From Opitutaceae bacterium (lineage in GTDB: Bacteria > Verrucomicrobiota > Verrucomicrobiia > Opitutales > Opitutaceae), in contig JAISTY010000182.1 in the NCBI GenBank assembly GCA_031272375.1, positions 1 to 10,273 of the forward strand: a stretch of 10,273 nt of DNA, in the 5' to 3' direction. The position numbers and the translations under genes are program-made. The notes under the pieces were generated by a model. It saw only the letters and a program-made list of their open reading frames with translations. It was not told where the DNA came from and ran no database searches. Positions 1-6,081 of the stretch are shown one piece after another. The first letter of the stretch is position 1. Every line of letters starts with the position of its first letter.

Positions 1-20
1 CCCCCCCCCCCCCCCCTCCC
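1..20. repeat. Poly-C homopolymer tract at window edge
   Basis: Sixteen consecutive C bases are followed by one T and three more C. The tract abuts the window start, so its true length is unknown. It lies about 80 bases upstream of the AraC-type regulator gene, in non-coding DNA. It could be a real slippage-prone tract, or an assembly or sequencing artefact at a contig end. The sequence alone cannot decide. Confidence 0.7.
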
Positions 21-101
21 ACGGTTGCGTTATTCGTTGATGTTAAATAAGATGAGCGGGATTTTTATCAGCGCACTTATTATTCGCGCGGAGCTTTTTC
101 C
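21..101 (+). promoter_or_regulatory. AT-richer leader with probable promoter and ribosome binding site
   Basis: This leader of the AraC-type gene is clearly richer in A and T than the rest of the window, as expected of a promoter region. A weak sigma70-like pair can be drawn: TTGCGT at 25-30 and TAAGAT at 48-53 with a 17-base spacer. The match to consensus is poor (3 of 6 and 4 of 6). GGAG at 90-93 lies 8 bases before the ATG at 102. It is the only well-placed Shine-Dalgarno sequence I find in front of a gene here. The region is supported as a leader; the exact promoter boxes are a guess. Confidence 0.35.
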
Positions 102-473
102 ATGAAAACCCATTCCGTCACGCCCGTTCCCAATTCGTCGGATCCGCTTGTCCGGCAAATTCTGCGGCAGCTCGACAAGCTGCCGTTGGACGACCACAGC
201 CCGCAGGCGGAGCTGGCCGCGGCGCACGGACTTTCGGAGGCGCGCTTTGTCAGCCACTTCAAGGCGGCGGCCGGCGTGACGCCGAAGCGTTATTTTGACC
301 GCAGGCGCGTTGACTATTGCCGCAGGCAGCTCGCCGACGCGGATGTTCCCGTCAAGGTCGTCGCCCTCGACCTTGGTTTCCAGAGCCTGGCGGATTTCAG
401 CAATTGGACGAAGAAACACCTTGGCGCGGCGCCGACGAAAATCCGGCGTGAGGCGGCGCGGCGGGGACGCTGA
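102..473 (+). CDS. Small AraC-family transcriptional regulator (DNA-binding domain only)
   Basis: This 123-residue protein consists almost entirely of an AraC/XylS-type DNA-binding domain with two helix-turn-helix units. The first HTH lies around residues 38-60 (ELAAAHGLSEARFVSHFK), followed by the family signature GVTPKRYFDRRRVDYCRR. The second lies around residues 82-112 (VKVVALDLGFQSLADFS), followed by the usual GAAPTKIRRE-type end. No effector-binding or dimerisation domain is present, so it resembles MarA, SoxS and Rob-type monomeric regulators in size (about 107-127 residues). The ATG at 102 has a GGAG at proper spacing. The gene stands alone, converges on the cyclophilin gene with a 23-base gap, and has no obvious local target. 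It may be a true short regulator, or a duplicated C-terminal domain of a longer one. The family call is firm; its regulon is unknown. Confidence 0.85.
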   Translation: MKTHSVTPVPNSSDPLVRQILRQLDKLPLDDHSPQAELAAAHGLSEARFVSHFKAAAGVTPKRYFDRRRVDYCRRQLADADVPVKVVALDLGFQSLADFSNWTKKHLGAAPTKIRREAARRGR

Positions 474-496
474 CGCGGCGCGGGGGCGGCGCGGTT

Positions 497-1006
497 TCAG
501 GCGTTTTCGAGGGTGACGGATTCGATTTCGACGCGCCCGACCGGGGTGCTGCGCTCGGGGCCGGACGTGGGGGTGTTGGCGATGTTTTCGAGGACGTCGT
601 CGCCCTCGACGAGTTCGCCGAAGGCGGTGTATTGGCGGTCGAGGAAGCGGGCGTCGCCGTGGCAGATGAAGAACTGGCAGCCGGCGGAGTCGGGGTGGGC
701 GGAGCGGGCCATGGAGATGACGCCGCGGACGTGGGAGCGGGTGTTGAACTCGGCCTTGAGGGTGTAGCCGGGGCCGCCGGTGCCGGGGATGCCGCGGGCG
801 CCGGGTTTGGTGTTGGGGCAGCCGCCCTGGATCATGAAGCCCTTGATGATGCGGTGGAAGGCGGTGCCGTTGTAGAAGCCCTCACGGGCGAGTTTCTTGA
901 AGTTGGCGACGGTCTTGGGCGCGACTTCGGGCCAGAAGGCGATTTTCATCGTTCCGGCGGAGGTTTTGATGACGGCGAGTTCCTTTGCGGGCGCGGGTGT
1001 GTTCAT
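497..1006 (-). CDS. Cyclophilin-type peptidyl-prolyl cis-trans isomerase
   Basis: This 169-residue single-domain cyclophilin catalyses cis-trans isomerisation of X-Pro peptide bonds and helps protein folding. Family motifs appear in order: VAPKTVANFKKLAREGFYNG, then FHRIIKGFMIQGG carrying the catalytic Arg and the Phe/Gln of the active site, then SAGCQFFICHGDARFLDRQY and TAFGELVEG. The position of Trp121 in human cyclophilin A is Phe here, which is common in bacterial forms and usually lowers cyclosporin affinity. There is no signal peptide or lipobox, so the protein should be cytoplasmic. The ATG at 1006 starts a short extension (MNTPAPAKE) before the domain. The bases upstream on the coding strand are pyrimidine-rich with no Shine-Dalgarno. 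The gene is divergent from the SNF2 gene and convergent with the AraC-type gene. The family is certain; no specific ppi paralog can be named. Confidence 0.93.
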   Translation of the reverse strand: MNTPAPAKELAVIKTSAGTMKIAFWPEVAPKTVANFKKLAREGFYNGTAFHRIIKGFMIQGGCPNTKPGARGIPGTGGPGYTLKAEFNTRSHVRGVISMARSAHPDSAGCQFFICHGDARFLDRQYTAFGELVEGDDVLENIANTPTSGPERSTPVGRVEIESVTLENA

Positions 1007-1139
1007 AGGGGGCGGGAGGGGAGGGGATTTTTCCGGGGATGTTAAGCCGCAAAAACGGACGCGGAAAACGGAGGTGCGCGCGGCGGGATGTTTGCGGTTG
1101 CGGGGGCGTTTGAGGGACGCAGCATCCGCGCTTTTTTAC
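1007..1139. promoter_or_regulatory. Divergent intergenic region between cyclophilin and SNF2 genes
   Basis: These 133 bases separate two divergently transcribed genes, so promoters for both should lie here. On the minus strand, TAACAT (revcomp of 1040-1045) is a weak -10-like element. I see no convincing -35 box and no clear -10 for the plus strand. GGAGG at 1070-1074 is followed by an ATG at 1088, but that ATG is out of frame with the SNF2 gene. An in-frame GTG at 1074 directly abuts the GGAG with no spacer. No terminator, repeat or small gene is supported. Confidence 0.35.
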
Positions 1140-3770
1140 ATGAGCGAAACGGGTGCGAGACGCATGTTTTCAGCCAGGGCCGTCGAGTTCTGGTTCGGGA
1201 AACTCACCGCGAAATGGGAGGACGCCTTCAGCGCGGGGGCGCTGGAGCGCGGGCGCGCCCTTTACCGCGACGGCGCCGTCCACAGCGTCGAGATAACGGA
1301 GGCGGACGCGAAAGTCACCACGCGGCGGGAGGGGCGCGTGACGCCCTACGTCGTCCTGGAATGGCCGGAGGAAGGTGTGCGGGTGCGCTCCTCGGTGGAG
1401 GACGAGGCGTTCGCGCAGGCATTGGCGGTGGCCGGGCTGCACGAGATCGCCGAGCTGGTGGCGGAGGAGATGTCCGATGTGGCGCCGGAATGGGCGCGCC
1501 CGGACAAGCCGCCGCGCGACAAGCCGCCGCCGGAGGAGGCCGCGGACGCGCCGGCGCCAACGCCGCCGCCGAAGGCGCCCGCCGGTGACAAGCCGCCGCC
1601 GGAGCGGACGGCGGAGCGGAAGCCCAAGGTTCCGGCGGGCGGGCGGAGATTGCGCGTCGTGTTCTCGGTGGCACCGGAGGGGCTGGTTTTCCGTTCGGAA
1701 TGGGCGGGCGGCGGGGACGGCGGCGCGCGGACGGCGGAGGAGCGCGGACGCCTGATCGCGCTGGCCGTGTATGCGCGGAAGGCGCGGTTCGTTTTCGAGA
1801 AGGAGGCGGCGCGGCACGTCCTGAAGTCGCCCCTTGAGGCGCGGCTTTTTTTGAAACAAACGCTGCCCGCGTGGCGGCGGAGCTTCGAGGTGGTGCTGGG
1901 GCGCGACGTGCCGGCGCTGGCGGCGGCGCCCAAGGCGGTCTCGCTCGAGGCGCGGGCGCGGCGGGGGACGGACGGGGCGCTGGATCTTGAATGGATTTTC
2001 AGGGTCGGCGAACGCCTGCTGGACGGCGCGTCCGCCGCGCTGGTGGCGCGCGCGAACGGCTCCAGCGTCATCCTGCCGGACATCGGGGCGGTCGCGCTCG
2101 ACGCCGCGAACGCCCGCGCCTTCCGCGAGTGGGGGCGGCGCGTCGCCGAGGCGGGTTCGCCGGACGGCGCGGCGCCGCCGTATCTGCTGTTCTCCCTGTT
2201 CAACAACGGCGGCGCGAAGGTCGCGCTTTCGGAGGGGCTGGAGCGTTGGCGGCGGCTTGTCGAGGAGGACGGCGACGAGGAGCCGGGGGAGACGCGGACG
2301 GAGTCGGGCGTCCCTCTGCGCGACTACCAGGCGCGCGGCGTGGCGTGGCTGCGGCGGATGGGCGCGCTGGGGTGCGGTGCCCTCCTGGCCGACGAGATGG
2401 GTCTCGGCAAAACCCTGCAGGCATTGGCGGCGATCGCCGCGGAGCGCGACGCCCCCGCCGCGCCGCCCGCGTCCCCGCCGGACGCGGGGTGGACGGGGGA
2501 GCTGCCGCTGTTCCCCGGCGAGGCGGAACGGCCGCCCTCGCTCGTTGTCTGTCCGGCGAGCGTCGTGCCGGTGTGGCGCGCGCAGGCGGCGCGTTTTTAT
2601 CCGGGGCTGCGCGTGGAGGTTGTCCGCGGCGCCCATGATTTCTCGCGGGTGCGCGGCGGCGGCATCCTGTGGCTGTGCAGCTACGCCCGGCTGCGGCGGA
2701 AGCAGGCCGAGCTGGCGTCGGCGCGGTTCGCGTGGGCGGCGCTCGACGAGGGACAGTTCATCAAGAACCCCGACTCGAAGGCGGCGGCGGCTTGTTGCGC
2801 GATACGGGCGGACAACCGCGTCGTCCTGACGGGCACGCCGTTGGAGAACAGCGCGACGGATTTGTGGTCGCTGTTCCGTTTCCTGATGCCGGGGCTGCTC
2901 GGCGCGCGGGGCGATTTCGAGGCGGCGCTGGCGGCGGACGCGGAGGGGACGCGGGAGCGCCTGCGTTCGCGCGTGGCGCCCTTCGTGCTGCGGCGGACGA
3001 AGGCGGCGGTGGCGTCGGAGCTGCCGCCGAAGACGGAGATGGAGCTGCCGTGCCCGCTGACGGAGTTGCAGCGGGCGGAATACGCGGGCATCTGCGCCGC
3101 GGGTCTGGAGCGGCTGGGCGACGACACGGCGGCGGCCATGAGGGGGAACGCCTTCACGGTGCTGTCGCTGCTGACGCGGCTGCGGCAGGCGTGCTGCGAT
3201 CCGGGGCTGCTGCCGTGGGTGAGCGCGCCGGTGTCGGAGTCGGGCAAATTGTCCGTGCTGGCGGAGCGGCTGGCGGAGGTGGCGGGCGGCGGGCGCAAGG
3301 CGGTGGTGTTTTCGCAGTTCACGACCTTCCTCGACCGGGCGCGCGAGGCGATAACGGGGGCGTTGCCGGGGCTGCCGCTGTTCGACCTGCGCGGCTCGAC
3401 GGCGGACCGCGAGCGTCCCGTGCGGGAGTTCCAGGAGGCGGCGGGCGCGGCGGTGATGCTGGTTTCGCTGCGGGCGGGCGGCACGGGCATCACGTTGAGC
3501 GCGGCGGACTACGTTTTCCTGCTGGATCCGTGGTGGAACCCGGCGGTGGAGGCGCAGGCGATTGACCGCGTGCACCGCATCGGGCAGCGGAATCCGGTGT
3601 TCGTCTACCGGCTCGTCACGGAGGGGACCGTGGAGGAGCGCATCCAGGCGTTGAAGGCGGAGAAACGCGGGCTGTTCGAGCGGGTGATCGGCGGGCTTGG
3701 CGGCGACTTGTCGCTGGCGGAGCAGTTCGGATCGCTGCGGGAGCTGGTGCGCCTCGGCGCGGAGGAGTGA
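1140..3770 (+). CDS. SNF2-family DNA-dependent ATPase/helicase
   Basis: This protein of about 876 residues belongs to the SNF2/RapA-like branch of superfamily 2: ATP-driven DNA translocases that remodel protein-DNA or polymerase complexes. The N-terminal ~115 residues resemble the region that carries a SWIM zinc finger in bacterial SNF2 proteins, but I see no CxC...CxH pattern. A proline-rich linker with repeated DKPPP units spans about residues 121-175. The ATPase core starts near residue 397 (LRDYQARGVAWL). It has Walker A DEMGLGKT at 418-425, a DEGQ Walker B at 536-539, LTGTPLEN (motif III) and FVLRRTK. The C-terminal lobe has VVFSQFTTFL, SLRAGGTGITL and QAIDRVHRIGQ (motif VI, 806-816). 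The open frame runs back to 897 but would overlap the cyclophilin gene, so I prefer ATG 1140; ATG 1164 is possible. The gene ends 5 bases from the convergent coaC. The ATPase call is firm; its substrate is unknown. Confidence 0.93.
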   Translation: MSETGARRMFSARAVEFWFGKLTAKWEDAFSAGALERGRALYRDGAVHSVEITEADAKVTTRREGRVTPYVVLEWPEEGVRVRSSVEDEAFAQALAVAGLHEIAELVAEEMSDVAPEWARPDKPPRDKPPPEEAADAPAPTPPPKAPAGDKPPPERTAERKPKVPAGGRRLRVVFSVAPEGLVFRSEWAGGGDGGARTAEERGRLIALAVYARKARFVFEKEAARHVLKSPLEARLFLKQTLPAWRRSFEVVLGRDVPALAAAPKAVSLEARARRGTDGALDLEWIFRVGERLLDGASAALVARANGSSVILPDIGAVALDAANARAFREWGRRVAEAGSPDGAAPPYLLFSLFNNGGAKVALSEGLERWRRLVEEDGDEEPGETRTESGVPLRDYQARGVAWLRRMGALGCGALLADEMGLGKTLQALAAIAAERDAPAAPPASPPDAGWTGELPLFPGEAERPPSLVVCPASVVPVWRAQAARFYPGLRVEVVRGAHDFSRVRGGGILWLCSYARLRRKQAELASARFAWAALDEGQFIKNPDSKAAAACCAIRADNRVVLTGTPLENSATDLWSLFRFLMPGLLGARGDFEAALAADAEGTRERLRSRVAPFVLRRTKAAVASELPPKTEMELPCPLTELQRAEYAGICAAGLERLGDDTAAAMRGNAFTVLSLLTRLRQACCDPGLLPWVSAPVSESGKLSVLAERLAEVAGGGRKAVVFSQFTTFLDRAREAITGALPGLPLFDLRGSTADRERPVREFQEAAGAAVMLVSLRAGGTGITLSAADYVFLLDPWWNPAVEAQAIDRVHRIGQRNPVFVYRLVTEGTVEERIQALKAEKRGLFERVIGGLGGDLSLAEQFGSLRELVRLGAEE
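1503..1604 (+). repeat. Short in-gene direct repeats encoding a Pro-rich linker
   Basis: An 18-base unit beginning GACAAGCCGCCGCCGGAG occurs identically at 1518-1535 and 1587-1604, and a shorter copy (GACAAGCCGCCG) lies at 1503-1514. All are in frame with the SNF2 gene and encode Asp-Lys-Pro-Pro units. The repeats sit in a low-complexity proline/alanine/lysine linker between the N-terminal domain and the ATPase core. They look like small in-frame duplications that set linker length, not a mobile or regulatory repeat. Confidence 0.75.
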
Positions 3771-3775
3771 GCGGC

Positions 3776-4318
3776 TCACCTTCCCAGCGCGGCGCGGAGC
3801 GCCCCGATGATACGCTCCGGCTCGGGGAGCCTGCCGGCGCCGGAGGCGCCGCAGGCGAGGGGGCCGTTGTCCGGCTCCACGATGATGTCCCCGCGCGCGG
3901 CGAGGAGTTTGAGGGAGGCCTGCGTGGCCGGGTGGGCGAGCATGGCGGGGTTCATCGCGGGGAAGACGAGCCAGGGTTTTTCTTCGCGGGGCCAGGCGAG
4001 GTAGGCGGTTCCGACGGGGTCGTCGGCGAGGCCGGCGGCGAGGCGGTTGAGGGTGTTGGCGGTCGCGGGGCAGAGCAGGGCGGCGTCCGCCCACTGGCCG
4101 AGGGCGATGTGGCTGATGTCCCCCGGCGCGTTCCAGAGGTCGTCAATCACGGGGCGGTGGGTGAGGCCTTCGAGGGTCGCTTTGCCGACGAAGCGCAGGG
4201 CGGCGGGCGTCGCGACGGTTTGCACCGTGTCGCCGGACTGGACGAGTTTGGAGATGGCGGAGCAGGCCTTGTGGCAGGCGATGGAGCCGGTGAGGAGAAA
4301 GAGCAGGTTGGAGGGCAT
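3776..4318 (-). CDS. coaC: Phosphopantothenoylcysteine decarboxylase, stand-alone (CoaC)
   Basis: This 180-residue flavoprotein of the HFCD family decarboxylates 4'-phosphopantothenoylcysteine to 4'-phosphopantetheine in coenzyme A synthesis, using FMN. FMN-binding and catalytic features seen are TGSIACHK (10-17), SHIALGQWADA with catalytic His70, PATANTLNRLAAGLADD (84-100), FPAMNPAM with Asn123, and ACGASGAGRL with active-site Cys156. These three match His75, Asn125 and Cys158 of the E. coli CoaC domain. The retained Cys and PAMN motif argue against UbiX-type prenyltransferases and EpiD-like peptide decarboxylases. Most bacteria fuse CoaC to the CoaB synthetase (about 400 residues in total); here the protein stops at the end of the decarboxylase domain. 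The coding frame closes normally and the next gene converges 5 bases later. It lies 33 bases downstream of panB, which supports a coenzyme A role. No Shine-Dalgarno is visible at its ATG. Confidence 0.87.
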   Translation of the reverse strand: MPSNLLFLLTGSIACHKACSAISKLVQSGDTVQTVATPAALRFVGKATLEGLTHRPVIDDLWNAPGDISHIALGQWADAALLCPATANTLNRLAAGLADDPVGTAYLAWPREEKPWLVFPAMNPAMLAHPATQASLKLLAARGDIIVEPDNGPLACGASGAGRLPEPERIIGALRAALGR

Positions 4319-4351
4319 GGCGGATGGCGCGCGGAGGCGTTTTCGGGAGTC

Positions 4352-5140
4352 TCAATAGCTTTCGTTCGCGGAGGGGAAGGTTCCGTTTTTCACGGCGGCG
4401 TCATAGGCGGCGAGGCCGCGGGCGACGGATTCGCCGGCGTCGGCGAAGCGGCGGACGAAGCGCGGCTGGAAGCCGGGGTTGAGGCCGAGGTAGTCGTGGA
4501 AGACGAGCACCTGCCCGTCGGTAAGCGGGCCGGCGCCGATGCCGATGACGGGGATGCCGAGCGCGGACGTCACCGCGGCGGCGAGGGTGAAGGGGACGCA
4601 TTCGAGCACGACGCCGAAGCAGCCCGCGGCCTCGAGTTCGCGGGCCTGGCGGAGGATGGACGCGGCGGCGGCGTCCGCGCGGCCCTGGACTTTGTTGCCG
4701 CCGAGGGCGTGGACGGACTGGGGCGTCAGGCCGAGGTGTCCCATCACGGGGATGCCCGAGCCGACAAGGTGCCGCAGGACGTCGGCGTGGCCGTCGCAGC
4801 CCTCGATTTTGACGGCCTGGGCGCCGGCGCGGAGGAGGAGGGCGGCGCAGTCAACGGCGGCGGGGATGCCGCGCCGGGCGGCGAGGAAGGGGAAGTCGGC
4901 GACGAGCAGTTTGGAGCCGGCGAGGCCGCGGGCGACGGCGGCGGTGTGGCGGGCGATGATTTCGGGGGTCGCGGAGAAGGTCGCCGGCTCCCCGTCCACG
5001 ACGGAGGCGACGCTGTCGCCGACGAGGACGCAATCCACCGGCGAGGCGGCGAGGAAGCGGGCCTCCCAGCACGAGTAGGCCGTTGAGACGCTGATGCGTT
5101 CGCCGCCCTTGCGGGCCTTGAAGTCGGGGACTGTTTTCAT
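4352..5140 (-). CDS. panB: 3-methyl-2-oxobutanoate hydroxymethyltransferase (PanB)
   Basis: This 262-residue enzyme matches the usual PanB length. It transfers a hydroxymethyl group from 5,10-methylene-tetrahydrofolate to 2-oxoisovalerate, giving ketopantoate for pantothenate and coenzyme A. The metal and substrate residues are present: LVGDS (Asp42, Ser43), VADFPF (Asp82), AVKIEG (Lys111, Glu113) and LECVP (Glu180). Family blocks PVMGHLGLTPQSVHALGG, KVQGR and IPVIGIGAGPLTDGQVLVFH are intact. Odd points are TAYS in place of TAYD near residue 20, EGC in place of EGG, and an altered loop after Asp42 (DSVASVVDGEPAT rather than a DSLGMVxxGxxST pattern). The gene lies 55 bases after yicC and 33 before coaC, probably in one operon. 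The ATG at 5140 precedes the conserved region by the normal short distance; its upstream bases are pyrimidine-rich without a Shine-Dalgarno. panC and panD are not in the window. Confidence 0.92.
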   Translation of the reverse strand: MKTVPDFKARKGGERISVSTAYSCWEARFLAASPVDCVLVGDSVASVVDGEPATFSATPEIIARHTAAVARGLAGSKLLVADFPFLAARRGIPAAVDCAALLLRAGAQAVKIEGCDGHADVLRHLVGSGIPVMGHLGLTPQSVHALGGNKVQGRADAAAASILRQARELEAAGCFGVVLECVPFTLAAAVTSALGIPVIGIGAGPLTDGQVLVFHDYLGLNPGFQPRFVRRFADAGESVARGLAAYDAAVKNGTFPSANESY

Positions 5141-5195
5141 GCGGCGGGCAGGGAAGCGGCTCCGGGCGGGAAGGCGAACGGGAAATGGGCGCGCC

Positions 5196-6068
5196 TCATT
5201 CCACGTTGGCGACCTGCTCGCGGACGCGCTCCAGCTCGTTTTTCAGCTCGATGACGGCCTGGGAGACGGCGAGGTCGTTGGCCTTGCTGCCGATGGTGTG
5301 CGCCTCGCGTCCGATTTCCTGGAGGATGAACTCGGCCTTCCGTCCGACGCCGCCCTCGGCGCGGAGCAGCGCGCCGAGCTGGGAGAGGTGGCTCCGCAGG
5401 CGCGTGAGTTCCTCGCTGATGTCGCAGCGGTCCGCGAACAGGGCGACCTCCTTGAGGACGCGCTCGTCGCCGGCGTCCAGTTCCAGACCGGCCTCGCGGA
5501 GGCGTTTCAGGAGCTGGGCGCGCCAGGCCGGGGCGACCTGGGGGGCGCGCGCGGCGATGGCGGCGACGTGGCGCGAGAGGGTCTCCAGGCGCGCGAAGAA
5601 ATCCACCAGCAGGGCCTCGCCCTCCCGCGCCCGCATCGCGGCGAGGGCGTGCAGGGCCTCGCCGACGGTTTCGAGGACGGCGTCCCGCGCCTCCTCCGGG
5701 GGTGGCGCGCCGTTTCCGCGCTGCGAGGAGAGGATCTGCCAGGCCAGCTCCGGCGTCGGCGCGAAGGGGAGGCCGTGCCCGGCGAGGAAGCGTTCGAAGG
5801 CGTCGAGCGTCGCCGAGGCCGCGGCGGTATCCCAAGTCTGGCCGGGCGGGCCGCCGGCCTCGTTGCCCAGCTCGACGGAGACGTGCACCTTGCCGCGTTC
5901 GACGGTGCCGCGCACGAGTTCGAGGATGTCCGGCTCCAGGGCGTCCCATTCGCGTGGCAGCGAGAGGGAGATGTCGAGCGTCCTGCGGTTCACCGATGTG
6001 ATTTGCGCCGTGAGCTGGCGCGTTCCAAGCGCCGCCGCGGCCCGTCCGTATCCGGTCATGCTGTTCAT
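5196..6068 (-). CDS. yicC: YicC/YloC-family endoribonuclease
   Basis: This 290-residue protein has the standard length and layout of YicC. It opens with the diagnostic MNSMTGYGRA, continues with ITSVNRRTLDISLSLPREW and VRGTVERGKVHVSVEL in the N-terminal domain (to about residue 155), and ends with the DUF1732 region. That region includes DISEELTRLRSHLSQL, GRKAEFILQEIGREAHTIGS and KANDLAVSQAVIELKNELER. Characterised members in E. coli and B. subtilis are cytoplasmic endoribonucleases; the target RNAs here are unknown. The start at 6068 is fixed by the conserved N-terminus, although no Shine-Dalgarno precedes it. The gene begins 13 bases after the TolB-like gene stops and is followed by panB, so it is almost surely co-transcribed. 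In many bacteria yicC is followed by gmk (guanylate kinase); here panB takes that place. Confidence 0.94.
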   Translation of the reverse strand: MNSMTGYGRAAAALGTRQLTAQITSVNRRTLDISLSLPREWDALEPDILELVRGTVERGKVHVSVELGNEAGGPPGQTWDTAAASATLDAFERFLAGHGLPFAPTPELAWQILSSQRGNGAPPPEEARDAVLETVGEALHALAAMRAREGEALLVDFFARLETLSRHVAAIAARAPQVAPAWRAQLLKRLREAGLELDAGDERVLKEVALFADRCDISEELTRLRSHLSQLGALLRAEGGVGRKAEFILQEIGREAHTIGSKANDLAVSQAVIELKNELERVREQVANVE

Positions 6069-6081
6069 GGTGTTTGAAAGG

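Noticed and set aside
632..1045. Plus-strand open frame opposite the cyclophilin gene
   Set aside because: It is a Gly/Ala/Val-rich artefact of the antisense strand, while the cyclophilin motifs on the minus strand are unmistakable.
897..1139. N-terminal extension of the SNF2 gene back to base 897
   Set aside because: It would overlap the cyclophilin gene by 110 bases, and its translation up to residue 80 shows no conserved pattern. ATG 1140 or 1164 fits better.
1170..4094. Very long minus-strand open frame (974 codons) antisense to the SNF2 gene
   Set aside because: Its translation is low-complexity Arg/Pro/Ala-rich with no domain motif, and it covers the convincing SNF2 gene. Long antisense open frames are expected at this GC content.
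3767..5086. Plus-strand open frame of 439 codons over coaC and panB
   Set aside because: The translation is Gly/Glu/Ala-rich without motifs and is the mirror of two well-supported minus-strand genes.
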